From positions 16,295,999 to 16,359,998 of the forward strand of contig NC_060956.1 of the NCBI RefSeq assembly GCF_910589235.1: a DNA stretch of 64,000 nt, given 5' to 3'. The notes beneath the pieces are model-generated. The model did no database searches and was not told the origin of the DNA. It was given only the letters and a program-made list of their open reading frames with translations. Origin of the DNA: Vespa crabro. Taxonomy: Eukaryota; Arthropoda; Insecta; Hymenoptera; Vespidae. The translations under genes and the position numbers were made by a program. Of this stretch, positions 1 through 14,132 are shown piece after piece. Numbering within the stretch: position 1 is the first letter of the stretch; each line of letters begins with the position of its first letter.

Positions 1-1997
1 ATTAGATCCTTTTGATAATTAATATATTTATAATTTTTATAATGTATATTTTTATTAATGATTAACACGATCCTCGAAATTTTTAAACGACTTTTAAATA
101 TTCCTCTTATTATTCAATCTTATTTAACTCTATTAAATATAATGATTTTTTTTCGATTTAATAAATATTTTATATTTTTGTGACGATTAAAACTAAATGA
201 TATTATTTTAAATAAACAAAGATCATACGATTACACCTCGTATTTTCTATTATCATTATTTGAATTTTTCTGATCGTTCTTATGAAACTGTATCAAGTAC
301 ATTGAACTAAACAATTCTGATCTGAAGTTAGTTTTAAAGGGCGAGGCTGGATTACAATCGTTATCTTCACCTATGAATCATTCTTAAACATACAAGTTGA
401 GACTTCATAAAACGTTCAAAATTGTTAAAGAAAAACGAGCTATCGGCACGGAAAAAAGATTTAAAAGAAAGAAAAAAAAGAAAGAAGAATCGAGAATACG
501 TGTTACAGAGGCGTTTTATCTCGTGAGTCAGTTCGAAAACAATTTAAGTTGCTCTCTTAGTTTCTTTGAGAACGATAATAATCGAAGACGGAGGATGAAG
601 ACGAAGTCGACGATCCTTCTGTCTCCAGCTGTGGTGCTCTCCCGCTGCTCCGAAACCTTTCTATTATTATTGCATTCTCATCTTTGCCCTCCGTTATCTT
701 TAAAACTGTAACTCTTAGAGAGAGTTCCTATCTTAAGTTAAAAATATTTATGTCATGGTATATGCAGAACTTTGAAATACGATTACAATTATTTATTTTT
801 CGTAGTATACACGATTTTTGTCTTTGTGAACGAATACATTCAATGTCTGCGATCCTTGAAAAACAGATCTTTAAAATCTTCTCCTTTACCAACTTAATTT
901 ACTGAAATAAAAAAAAAATATATAAATTCATACTTCTTAATCAAAAATATCCCACCTGATCGTCCAATTACAATATATTAATGTTTAATGTTGTTTGATA
1001 GACAATGTAATATGTTTAAATGTGATAGATTATTTGTGCTTTAACATTTATTTAATAGACAGTTTTTCTTTTCTTTTTTTTTTCTAAAAATAAATAGTGC
1101 ATTAAATGATTGTCGAAATATACGAATCATTGAAAATGTTTTCTACATTTACAAAATCTACATTTTTCTTGTTTTAAAATAAAGAAAAAGTGGCAAATGA
1201 AATGCAGTCAATCGAATAAAATTACGAAGTAAATTCAATGATTTTAAATAAAAAATATTTATATTCGTTGTATGAAAAAATGTAATTCGCAGGTCTTTTT
1301 TTTTTCCTTTTTTTTTTTTTGTTTAATTAACGAATGGCGTCTTGGCTCGAAACAAACTCGCAAAGCGAAACGAACGTACATGTAGCCGGATGATGAGTCA
1401 CGCTTACTCCTCTATACGGGGTCGACGTCTGCCGCGCTTTGTCAAAGAAGACCGGCTAGCTATAGTAGAAGAAGGTTCGTAGACATTTTGTGCATATTAA
1501 ATTACTTTCTCGCTTTTGCTTCCTTTTAATCCTTATTTAATTACCCCCTCATGGATTTAGCAAGGAAGCTTTGCAATAACGTAATCTCGTGAAAACCACT
1601 TACATGTTAGGTACTTTGTTTTTTCATACGAAGAAGACCATAAAAGTATACGTTTTATTTTATCGAATGAATCTATAAAGAAATTATGAAAAAAATAAGA
1701 AAATAAATAAATTATATTATAAAAGGTAGCTCTACTATTGATACTTTTAGAACATGCTTTTAATATTATACAATACAAAAGTTGTATAATGTATAATATT
1801 GTATATTTGTTTTTCTTCTTTTTTTGTAATAAATTATAAAAATAAAATTCTATAAAACTTGAAAAACATAGTACAAAAATGTTATAAAATATGGTATAAT
1901 TTTGATACGACGTATAATCTTGATCGACATATGCTATCGATTTTTAAAAATTCACTTGATATTATTTCAGAATTATATACATGTATATTTTTTTGTT

Positions 1998-2046
<49 letters not shown>

Positions 2047-3458
2047 GTATATGTATATATATTTATAAAAAAAATAAAAATTTAAACAAAGAGAAAAGAA
2101 GACAATGAGTACATTAAAAATGTTGGATTATCCTAACTACATTGAATTAAGGGTGAGAGATAACTCAATGATCTCAATGAAAGGAAAGAGACTGGAGGCG
2201 GTCCAAACGGTAGCAATCTAAAGAGCTCGCCCGTCTTTAATGTTATTTTAAATGTACGTACTCGAAATTCCTTACCACCCACCAGCCTTTCTGGAAAAAA
2301 CCACACATATTCAAGCTTATTCCATCAATTCGCTAAGGAAATGTGTTGATTAAAAAAATTCATCGTTAATTAAATAAATTTCATTTTAAATTCGTGCATC
2401 ATCGATTCACACTCAACCCTTCAAAAAATTCTTTTCGACTCTTTATTTAGAAAAAATCTATAATATTACGATTTGATACTTTAAAACGATCCTTGAAAAA
2501 TTTTACTTAGGGAGGCTGACAATGATCTGATTTCTTTGACTAACTGTATATCTTTGATCCGTTACTCTCCAACTCGTAGTCAACATTCCTTCAAAATGAT
2601 GCCACATTATGCGAACGTTCGGTTAAACCGCAGTCATTGCAGCCTATCGGATTATAAAAAAGAAAAAGGACTTTTTTCTATAAATATAGTAGTTATCATC
2701 GTTCAAATTTCCCGCGGATTATTTTACTCCTTTGGAAAGAAAGAACGAGTGTTGATAATAACGTCCAGTCGATAAAAACGATCGAATATCGAATAAATTT
2801 TTGTTTCAAATTTCAAGATTAATTTAAAGAATAAATCTTCTTAATCATATTTAAGTCGATATTTAAATTCTTAATTTATATTTATAATTGATTCATTTAT
2901 ATCCAACGATATAGAATTTTATCGACGTTTCTCAATAATGTTCTTTAAATAATCGATAGAGGGCGAATCAACGATACGTACAACTAAATGTAGAATACAA
3001 AATTACGAATACATCTGTATAAAAATTCTTCAATGATATACAACGTATCTATGGTAGTAATTCATCAATGAAATGTAGTAACTCTATAGTTTATCAATGA
3101 TTCATAGTGAATCTATTAAGAAATTTGTCAATGATTCATTGTGCTCGTACGATTCATTAATGAATTAAAAATATCTACGATGAAGCTTGTCAATAATTGA
3201 AGAAACTCAGATAGTTGTATAAATTGCTTTTCATCGACATTACTGCGCATATAAACTAATAGATTTAAATTATTTGACCGATGAATATCAATTTAATACG
3301 TACCTCAATGAACGCTAGTTAAATTTTATTTCTTCAAATTCGAACGGATAAATATGCAATATATCTTTACAAAAGAAATTTTCAATTGAAAATGTTGTGG
3401 TGAAGTTACTGTAATATAAAAGAGGCAGACAAAAAAGCACATACTTATATGATAATAA
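1..3458. other. Gene-free AT-rich stretch 3' of beta-tubulin
   Basis: No coding region is recognisable on either strand. Open frames at 397-905, 1557-1778 and 2536-2775 are short, lack family motifs and have biased composition. The stretch holds A/T homopolymers, an AT microsatellite at 2002-2062, a GC-richer patch at 1330-1480 with a TGAGTCA heptamer (1394-1400), and a group of TCAATGA heptamers (3030-3311). It is read as intergenic sequence. Confidence 0.6.
2002..2062. repeat. AT microsatellite
   Basis: An uninterrupted TA run of about 39 bases is followed by a degenerate GTATAT tail. It explains the Tyr/Ile-rich open frame that crosses it. Confidence 0.9.
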
Positions 3459-3571
3459 TTTATTCAAAAGATGGTGGCTTGCCGCTACAGCGGTTATACA
3501 TTGGATACAAGACGCGTAGATATAATTATTAGTCGAAAAAAGGATAACAAGATTTTGATCTCGTTCGCATA

Positions 3572-3577
3572 TTTATT
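3572..3577 (-). promoter_or_regulatory. Candidate poly(A) signal of beta-tubulin
   Basis: AATAAA on the minus strand, about 270 bases after the tubulin stop codon. A second AATAAA lies at 3459-3464. Which one is used cannot be decided from sequence alone. Confidence 0.4.
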
Positions 3578-3849
3578 CAAAATTGAATTTAATATACCAA
3601 AAATTCTGCGCAGGCATAGAAAGAAAAGGCGCATCTATCTTTTAATTACCGAGTCCCAATTATAGAAACAAAGTAATTGCTCGTATAAAAGAAATACAAA
3701 ATAAAGGTAAACGCAAGGAGTTAAGAAGCAAAAGGGCGGTGTTGTTCTTGTTGTACAGGAAACAGGATGAGGATGAGGAAGATGAGGTAATAGATTGGAG
3801 AAAGAGAATAAGAGTGGGGAGTGTACGATGACAATTAGGTCTCTCGTAT

Positions 3850-5136
3850 CTAATTCTCGTCGACTTCAGCTTCCTGCTCTTCGTCGAATTCTGCATCTTC
3901 GTCGGCGGTGGCTTCTTGATATTGTTGATATTCCGAAACAAGATCATTCATATTCGATTCGGCTTCAGTGAATTCCATTTCGTCCATACCTTCGCCAGTA
4001 TACCAATGAAGGAAAGCCTTTCTCCTGAACATAGCTGTGAACTGTTCGGAGATACGCTTGAACAATTCCTGGATGGCAGTAGAATTGCCGATGAAAGTGG
4101 CAGACATCTTGAGACCACGAGGTGGGATGTCGCAGACGGCGGTCTTTACGTTGTTTGGAATCCATTCGACGAAGTACGAGCTGTTCTTGTTCTGGATGTT
4201 GAGCATTTGTTCATCAACTTCCTTCATCGACATCCTACCACGGAAGATGGCGGCAACGGTGAGATACCTTCCATGTCGCGGATCGCAAGCGGCCATCATG
4301 TTCTTCGCGTCGAACATCTGTTGGGTGAGTTCAGGTACAGAGAGGGCTCTGTACTGTTGGCTTCCTCTGGACGTAAGAGGTGCAAAACCTGGCATGAAGA
4401 AATGTAGACGTGGGAAGGGTACCATATTCACAGCCAATTTCCTCAGATCAGCATTCAGTTGACCTGGGAACCTAAGGCAGGTGGTGACACCAGACATCGT
4501 GAGGGAGACGAGATGGTTCAAGTCGCCATAGGTAGGTGTCGAGAGTTTCAAGGTACGGAAGCAAATGTCATAAAGGGCTTCATTATCGATACAGTAGGTC
4601 TCATCGGTATTCTCAACCAGTTGATGAACAGAGAGAGTGGCATTGTAGGGTTCAACGACGGTGTCCGATACCTTAGGCGATGGTACGACCGAGTACGTGT
4701 TCATAATTCTGTCGGGATATTCTTCACGGATCTTGGAGATGAGCAGGGTACCCATACCGGATCCGGTACCACCACCAAGTGAATGGGTAAGTTGGAATCC
4801 TTGAAGGCAGTCGCAGCTTTCAGCCTCCTTTCTGACTACGTCCAAAACCGAATCGACGAGTTCGGCACCCTCGGTATAGTGACCCTTCGCCCAGTTATTG
4901 CCAGCGCCGGATTGACCGAAAACGAAGTTGTCAGGTCTGAAGATTTGTCCGAAAGGTCCAGATCGTACGGAATCCATAGTACCCGGCTCAAGATCGACGA
5001 GGATGGCCCTGGGTACGTATTTACCACCCGATGCCTCATTGTAATAAACGTTGATTCTCTCTAATTGAAGATCAGAGTCACCATGATAGGTACCGGTCGG
5101 GTCAATGCCATGCTCGTCGCTGATGATTTCCCAAAA
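3850..5136 (-). CDS. betaTub56D: Beta-tubulin exon 2 (residues 20-447)
   Basis: This exon carries nearly all of the protein: most of the GTPase domain, the intermediate domain and the C-terminal helices. The GGGTGSG tubulin signature is near residue 140, and the MAP/motor-binding acidic tail is encoded at the low-coordinate end. Its GC content is clearly higher than the surrounding intron and intergenic DNA. Several open frames on the opposite strand inside it are shadows of this coding sequence. Confidence 0.97.
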   Translation of the reverse strand, partial: FWEIISDEHGIDPTGTYHGDSDLQLERINVYYNEASGGKYVPRAILVDLEPGTMDSVRSGPFGQIFRPDNFVFGQSGAGNNWAKGHYTEGAELVDSVLDVVRKEAESCDCLQGFQLTHSLGGGTGSGMGTLLISKIREEYPDRIMNTYSVVPSPKVSDTVVEPYNATLSVHQLVENTDETYCIDNEALYDICFRTLKLSTPTYGDLNHLVSLTMSGVTTCLRFPGQLNADLRKLAVNMVPFPRLHFFMPGFAPLTSRGSQQYRALSVPELTQQMFDAKNMMAACDPRHGRYLTVAAIFRGRMSMKEVDEQMLNIQNKNSSYFVEWIPNNVKTAVCDIPPRGLKMSATFIGNSTAIQELFKRISEQFTAMFRRKAFLHWYTGEGMDEMEFTEAESNMNDLVSEYQQYQEATADEDAEFDEEQEAEVDEN

Positions 5137-7331
5137 CTAAAAGGAAAAAAAGAAAAGTATAACAAATCTGAATTAATACGAATTCTATTATTCATAATTT
5201 AATGAAAATATAGAATAAGGTAAAATATTGCTAAGTTCATCACGTGATCATTCTTTTAAACCTGCATAGAAACGAGGAGAGGAAGTTTCGTGCTAACTAC
5301 AGCTTTCTCCTAGCAATTATCTCGGCATCCGTTTTCAGTCTTCCGTAATATCGAACGCGACCACGGACGAAGGAAGTTCAATGACTCCCCTCTTCCCCAC
5401 CTTTCTCTCCCATTCTTTCTCTTTTGTTTCTAAGCGAATAGCTAGCACGTAATTAGCCGTGATAAAACGCGTTCCACGAGATCGTTCTTTGTTAAAATCC
5501 ATCATCGCTTCTCTCCCGAATCAAATACAATATCCTCGAATTGGAGCTAACAAACATCAAAGAACCTCGAAAGCTCGTCGGCAACTATGTCGACACGCTT
5601 GATGTCTTCCCCGTTCATATTACCCCCCCACAAGGAAAGAAGACCTACTCGTATGTTCTTATATCGGGAAAAGGGAAAGAAGGTAATATATGTGCTAACT
5701 CAGTGAAACACGGCTTCTGTCTTTTCGATCTTTTTCTTCTCGCTTTGCATTTCTTACAAACCGTTAACTTTTTTTCTTTTTCTTTTTAACTAGGTCATTT
5801 CTCAATCATGAAATTCAAAAATAGAATATATCCTTGACAACGACGAATTCTGTACAACAACAAGATATAAAAAGTAGAATTATTTTAATATTCATTCTCT
5901 TAATTTCAATTTAATTTTGGCTCTGCTTGAAAATATTTATTTAAAGATATTTTAAATATTATTTAAATTAATTAATTAATATAAGATTATCCTAAATTTA
6001 TATATTTATTTTTAATATAATGATAATCTTGTAATCTGTTGAATTGACACATTTTCAAATCAATGTGAACATGTTACATTTGAAAGACAACGTTAATGAA
6101 CCAATGAAAATATTTGTAATAATATCACAAAAATGATTAGACATTGTTGGCAAGGGACCCACCAGACAGACAGACAGACAGATAGCTAGCTAGCTGGCTA
6201 GCTAACCAACCAACCAGCCAACCCAACCAGCCAGCCAGCCAGCCAGCAGGCAACTCTTCTCTATTTCTCCCCACTTTCGTCGGTTCAAAGACCTCGACGG
6301 TATATTTCTGGAAATCGACGTGCGTGGAACGCGATGCACGAGAGGAACGTGAACGTCGCGATTCTCTGAGAGTAATGTTAGAGAGATACGATATCGTTTC
6401 TCTGCTTCAATAACAATAGCATAGCTGCTACCAAGAAACATGTTATCATAGGTCTGGTCGAACCTTTTTTTCTTTATTTTAATATTGTGAACTAAGGTAG
6501 ACTTATCAAGTGCAAAGATTAATTTTTAATAGAGAGAAATAAGTATTAATGTTATATTTGTTCATTTGATTTCTATAAATTTATATACACATGCAATATG
6601 TATAACACAACATATTGATTCTAATATATTATCGATGATTTTGGATTTATAACTCGTCCAATTTTATACGATCAATTATAGCTTTAAGACAATATATTTC
6701 ATAAATCTTATATATTTATTGATAATCATTAACAGTAGTCTAATAATAAATATCAAATTGATTCATCTTATTTTCTTTGATATTTTAATTTCCTAAAAGA
6801 TCGAAAAATGTTAACTCATCAAATCATTTCTATAATCTTTATATCTTATCTCTTTTATTGAATATAGATATAAAATCTTAACAATACTATCACGAATATC
6901 TATCACATTGTCCTATTTGTCATATACTTTTTAAACCTATTACTTTTACCCTTATATCGAAATTATAAACATGTATATATATTACAGTACATTAATGTGT
7001 GTGCGTGTGTATGTCTATGTATATCAGTGTATTGTAATATACAACATACATATATATATTTATACTCGATGACCATCAACCAAACACGCAATTCGACATT
7101 CTATTCCGCGTTCGAATAACATCTGATCGACGTTACACCGCAAAAGTGGTTTGTATATCGATGAAATGACGTTGAACGGATAACTCGTAAGGAGCAGAAT
7201 TGCATGAAAGGAATGGAGCCAGGTCTTACGTAAGCGACCCTAAGACGGCGACTAGGTGCCCTTAACCGACTCGGAGTGTAGGCGATAGAGATTGCATATA
7301 GACAGACAAACAGACAGAGGGAGAGAGGGAG

Positions 7332-7363
<32 letters not shown>

Positions 7364-8697
7364 ATGAGCCTCGTTTGCCTTCGAAGACGTCCTACATGGA
7401 AACACGACGAGTGTATTAAGTGGTGACCATATAAGAACATCATTGGTGGGAAGCTGAGATCAGTCAAGTCTACTACCTTCTCTTTCTCTCTCTCTTTCTT
7501 TCTTGACTCCCACCTGAAAATCGCTGGCCGAGATATATACATACATGTATATAAGCCCGGTTAGTAGCAAATATCGTTGATAGAAAGGAGAGGGAAGGGG
7601 GACAAAGAGAGAGAAAGAGAGAGAGAGAGATGAGTCACCAATGTCATCGCTATATATAGAAATGATGACCGTAAAACCGACATGGGTGAACAATTACCAT
7701 AAGCCATGATCGAAAAACATTTTATGCATTACGTACATACATAGATAAATGTATGTATGCATGTTTTACCACTTGTTTATTACATGTATATACGTATAAG
7801 ATCGATGTATAGTCATTTCCGAAAGCTTTTCGTAACTTATTGCCTCGATTCGCTTCAATCGCTATCTCTCCCAGAAATATGTGTCACTCCGTCGAGCAGA
7901 ACCAACCACGTTTGTTGTGTAGGCTCTTGCGGTTTACCCGCACGAACGAAATATTCTTTTCTCTTTCTTTTTTCTTTTTCTTTTAACATCAATCCGACAA
8001 TATTTATTTTTATATTACTTCATAAGTAAACTAGAAAAAGATATTAAAAGATCGATTATTTGTTTGAAGTAAAAGTTTTATTTATCTTTTAACAATGAAT
8101 TCATATAAATTAAAATTTTTAAACCTTCGTTTAATTTCATTTAAAGGAAAATATTTATCAATTAATGTAGATTTCAAAAAAGATAATGATGTAATCGAAG
8201 ATGCTTCTTTCTTTATCGAAATCTCGAAGAATCATTTAATAATGGAAACACACTATGTGTGTGTATGTATTTAATACACTCGATATTATAATTGTCTTTA
8301 CGATTTAAAGCGAAAGCCTCGTGAAAGAGCTTACAAAAATCTTTTCGTGCTTCCGCTTAGAAAGTCGTTCTCGTCAAATGACAGACATCATTTAGGAACG
8401 TTGCCAGATGGGAAGCGAGAGGATTCTTGACCCAGGAAACTCGTGAATGAGGACAGAATCTTTGTTGTTGTGAAATAGCTATTTAAACTTTTTTTTTCCA
8501 TCAGTGCTTTCAAATCCGGCCTTTTCATATCAAATACGAAATGGAATTTCATCGACCATTTCCATCTCACCACTAGGATAAGTGTGTGGTTTGACATTTA
8601 TGAAATGTTATGCAAGTCAATATGGAGTTCTATAAAAGCTGCAGTCGTGTCTATAAATAGAGATAAATCTAACACGTTTTTTCATCTTTTTCCTCTT

Positions 8698-8748
<51 letters not shown>

Positions 8749-8936
8749 AATTCTAATCAAAATCAACAATAATGTACATTGTTATTTTATGTAACTTCGT
8801 TATATTCAAATGAATTTCAACGTCGGCAATGTTGCATCAAAACCTATTTAAATTATTGACCTATTTTCTAATAATTTTTCTCGAAATAATTTGCAGCTTT
8901 GACAACGTTGCATATTCTTCAATGTTTTTTTTTGTT

Positions 8937-8999
<63 letters not shown>

Positions 9000-11523
9000 A
9001 TGTCCGAATTCTTAAAAAAGAAAATATATATAAAATTCATATCAAAAAAGAATTTAAAAAATCGATATTGATAATGTCAAGTGTCAATTGGGATTTTTAT
9101 AACAAAATTACGAAATAAATGAGACAAAGTAACGATTATTTAATATTAAGCTTATTAAATTAATTTATATAGGTCAAGCATCTAATTAATGAATATATTT
9201 AACTGTGAATAATTATGTAATAGTAAATTTGAAGTAACCTTAAACAAATATTTAAAAAATATTTGACCCTTGGAATCGAAAGTGTAGTACATAGATACGA
9301 ATTTATCAATTGTCGGAATTTGATTGCTATTTATATAATGTTTTTAAGATATATATTTATAAATGTTATCACATAAAATTTGTATATAAACATAAACGAA
9401 TTGAGTGTGAAGTTTAATAGTTGCTATTATAGTCTTTGGTAGTATAGTTCCATTGTAAATCAGAAATGGGGGAAAAAGAGTCTAAGGTAAATATATTTTA
9501 CATTTTATAATTTTAAAGAAAATAAATCCTTAGGGTTGTTTTGTTATAATGGAATTGATGCGTTTATTAGTTTTGTCAATGAAGAAAAGAGAACTAAGAG
9601 GGGTTAAGTAAAGAATAGTCTAAGTACAAGTAAGGGATTATGATGGGTAAGGATTATTATATGGAATATAATGGTATAATAGAAGGACCCCTCCGAAACT
9701 TTTATGAACAGCTGTTCCCAGGTCCATAAATTTTACTTCTAAAAATCGATCCGTTTGAGATACAAAGGAGAAGGGTCTAAGAGACTACTACTGGAAAATA
9801 TTACAAAGAAGTTTACATGTATATTACGCCATCACCTTTTTTCCTTACACAAATCAGAAAAATAAATAAATAAAGAAGAAATATATATTCGTTTTTTTAT
9901 TATTTTTGATTTATTTCATTATTTTATTATAAACATTTCAATAGATACTTGATAATTATGATTTCAAATTATTATATATTTTTTTTTCATAATTATATCC
10001 AATATTGATCAAGATATCAAGTTGTTCTACATTTTTATAAAAAAGAAAAAGAATAAAAAGAAAAAGAAATTAATATTTGAGAAATATAAAATAATGTTTC
10101 ATTATCAAAATTTATAAACACGTCCCAATATGTATACATAATTCGTATTTTAAATAAATAAATAAATAAATATATTATCATATAAATAAATATATGTATA
10201 CATATTACATATATATGTATAAAAATGAAGTAAAAAATTAAATCGAAAGAAATTTCAAAATCAAATGAAAAATTATTAAATTATATTTTATCATAAACGA
10301 TGACGAAAGAACACGTAGTTAATTATCATCCTTAATGACCTCTTCTTCGTTAACAGCTATACCGAAAACTAAATTCGAGTTTATCGATCGACCGACAAGC
10401 GAATGTTTCGAGAACGTTTCTACGTGATAAAAAGAAATATTACGAGAGTTCTTCATAAAAACTAGGGCGCTCAAAAGAAAAATAAAAAGAATAAAAAAAA
10501 GAAAAAAGGAAAAAAGAAAAAACCGGAGATATCAATGGATCTCTAGCGTTGAAAGTTCAATGAAGTTCCGATAATTACACAATTTCATTCGAAATTGATC
10601 CAAACTCTCAAACAATATGAACATTAACTTTCTCGTTTAAGATATCGTTCGTGACTTATCATAACAACTCGTAAAAACTATGCAATCGACGAAGTTTAGA
10701 ACTTCGATAAATTAAACAAATTAACTCATTAAACGAAAACGCTGATAATTATTTCATCATTATATTTTCAAAATATTATGAAAAATTATTATCTTCCTTT
10801 ATGACGGGGTCAATGTTCAAAGATAGAAATATATAGAGAATTGGATCGATCGAAATGGGATGAGCGTGTTGTGTGCTTCTAAAATACAGGAGTATATATT
10901 CTCTTGCGCTTGCTCGAATTCCACGCCCTCGAATTATGTCCTTCACCGAAATTCATCTTCTACGAAGGAAGAAAATTTTAATACAATACCTTCGTTAAAA
11001 TATTCTGTTACTAAGTACTCTCTCTCTTTTTTTCCTCAATTCTTTAGATTAAATGTTCTTTCTTTCTTTCTCTCTCTCTCTTTTTTTTTTTTTTTTTTAA
11101 CTATAGATATTTCTTTTGCAATTTTCGCTTCTCTCACAAGAAAAAATTTACATCCATACAAATTATTAATTTATAAATTTTTATAATCATATTATTTCAT
11201 GATTATTTGTACGTGAAATATTAATTTAATGAAAGTATATTTATTTTCATTTATATCATAAATTATTTTTTAAACTGATTTCTTTCATATGAAACCATAA
11301 TCGATCAGAATGTTATTAAAAATTTCAAGAAAATTTATCCTGATTCTAATCTCTGAAAAATATTACGTTAGACGAAGAATTTTCTGCTTCTTGAAATTTG
11401 AAAAAGTAAATCGTTGAAAAGCTTTTAGAGTGTACGTTCACGATCGATACACCTGGCCGTAACCAGGAGGGTCGTTGGCAACGTGGGGCAGCTCGAAACG
11501 GGGCGAGGCTGTCATTTCAAAGG

Positions 11524-11589
<66 letters not shown>

Positions 11590-13050
11590 AGGGAGGGAGA
11601 GAAAATGGCGAGAGGACGAGTTTCTTCGCTTTATTTGGCTGAGACTCGGTGTCCTTGGCAAGTGAGAAGATTTATAGTCAATGACTATACAAGCCAATGC
11701 TGATTGCACAAGATTCTCTCGTTCCATTTTTTTCACAACTTTTTCCATTTATTTTTACGTTATGTACCTAACTTTCTTAAATATTCTTTCTAATATTCTT
11801 TCTAGATGAAAAATCGATATTGGCCGCGAACACGAGGAGGACGTTGACTCGATAAAGCGGCCTTGAAAGCTATGGGAGCGAGACGATGATCGACCAATTC
11901 GTCCCAGTCGATGAGTTCGATGGGGGGTTTTTTTTTCTCTGTAAACAACAATCCTAATCTTCTAATCTATTTCGACGATATATCGTCAGTTTCAATCTCA
12001 TAACATTGATATTTTACCTTTCTTTTTTCTATTTTGATAACACATTATGGATTTATCTTTTTTCTCCCTCTCTCTTTTTCCTTTTTCATGAACATAATAC
12101 TAAATAAGTTATATTATCCTACGACATAATATCATGACAAATACTCATAAGAACAAGACTTAATTACATAGATATCGCGTTACTTCATCGGTGAGTCGCG
12201 TGTCATTCTATAATACAAAGGAAAGACACTCGGTAATATCCCAGTGTAATTCAAGATGAATTTTTATTACGTTATTTTCTTTACGATTGTAAAGAAAAGA
12301 CAGAAGTAGAAAACTAAGCGAAAATTACTGAATTCCAGGAAGTGGACGAATCGTTCTCTCTCTCTCTCTCTCCCTCTTTTTCTTTGGTACATTTTGGTAG
12401 ACACCCACCACGCCTAAGAATAATTTTTGAGGGAGCGAGAAAGCAAGAAAAGAGAGGACGACTGTAGCCTCGACGAACTCGCAGCTGCCTTAAAAAAGAA
12501 AAAAAAGAAGTAGAATAAAGAAATTTAAATATAAAAGGATTTGAAAAAATTTTCGATAAAGTTTCAACTGTTCGCATTTGTTGTTTTTTTTCCATTTTTT
12601 GCCTTGTTGATAAAAATCAACTCTTCTTTTTTCTTTACGATCGATAAAAGTGTCGACTCCAAAACGAAATTTTATTTATCAAAGATTTTAATATTACGTA
12701 TCGATAATGTAAATTGACTAGAATTTATGGCAACCTTTCAAGACCATACCATAATTGTATTGATTCGAGAATTTAACGAAAATACCAATAGAAAATTTTC
12801 ATCAAGAAAAATTATCCAGTTTGATTATTGCACGAAAAACAAACAAATGAAAACGTGAGGACCACAAATATTCCTTTCTACTGGAGAGCTAAACGAAATA
12901 ATTATTAAACTGAAACAACTCTGTCTCGTTGAAAGGAGAAAAAAAAAAGGAACTCAATAAAACAACGCCAGATTCAACATTATTGCTTAACGAACACAAA
13001 TAGTGAATAAAAAAAGAAAGGGAGTGGGAAGAGAGAGAGACAGAGAGAGG

Positions 13051-13082
<32 letters not shown>

Positions 13083-14096
13083 GAGATACTTGAAAAGAGG
13101 AGAACAAAGGGAGATATTCGTCGAGAAAAAGAAATTAAAAGAAAATCTTCAACGGTCTCCCCTCTAAGGAAAGAAAAAGAAGTAGTACGGGCGTGGGAGC
13201 AAGCGAGCGAGAGCGAGAGAGAGAGAGAAAGAGAGAGAGAGAGAAAAGACGAAGGATGCGCGCGCAACCGTTCGATGCCGGCGCTGTTCGGAGAGAACGA
13301 ATTCCTACGAGCGAGGACGAGCCACACCCAGACTCTCAATGTTTCTTGATTTTGTTTTCTTTTTATTAATTTTTTTTACCTTCCTTTATTTTTTCCTCTT
13401 TGAAAACTTTTAAAAAAGCGTCGATATATTCCTATTCTTAAATATTCATGCAAAGATGAAGTCTATACGTTAAGTAACGCCGAAAAATGGCGTCACTGAC
13501 GCGTGGACGCCGTTCGAAAAGTGCAGGATTGATGAGAGGTGGGAAGGGTGAGAAGGAAAAAAAACCGTTAGAAACTTATGCCGGCCGGCCGGCCGGCAAG
13601 CAAGACAGCAACGCAGCTAGCAGCTTGCCTGGTAAGCAAGCGGTGTTCCTATTCGTCGTCGCCATGACAGGTCTTCGACCGTTGTAGACTAAAGGTGCCG
13701 CCTATGATATTGACTCGATTTCTCTGAACGCATCCTTTGTCGTTTCAATCATCTTCGAACGCGTTCCCTCGATATGATATAACAAGTACGATACAATAGA
13801 AAATAATTTTTCGAAGTTGTTAAATCGATACGTTCAGAAATTACAAGTTCCACGCATTCTTAATGCGAACATGGCGACCGCGCCAATTTCTAGCTTTTTC
13901 TCTCCCCTCTTTCTTTCTTTCTCTCTCCCTCTTTCTCTTTCTCTCTTTCTCTTTTTCTTTCTTACACATTGTCTTAACTACTTTGAATTTAACTTGTAAA
14001 TCACTTATTTTACATGTAATTTCCTGTCCTTTTTTCCTCAATTAAACGAAACGAATAACAATTTAAAATAAATGCAAGCATGTATATAGGAGCATG

Positions 14097-14132
<36 letters not shown>

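Noticed and set aside
3916..5064. Plus-strand frames of 80-160 codons
   Set aside because: Antisense shadows of beta-tubulin exon 2, which is fully conserved on the minus strand.
12889..13339. Ser/Leu-rich minus-strand frames of 70-119 codons
   Set aside because: Produced by AG/CT microsatellites; no family motif.
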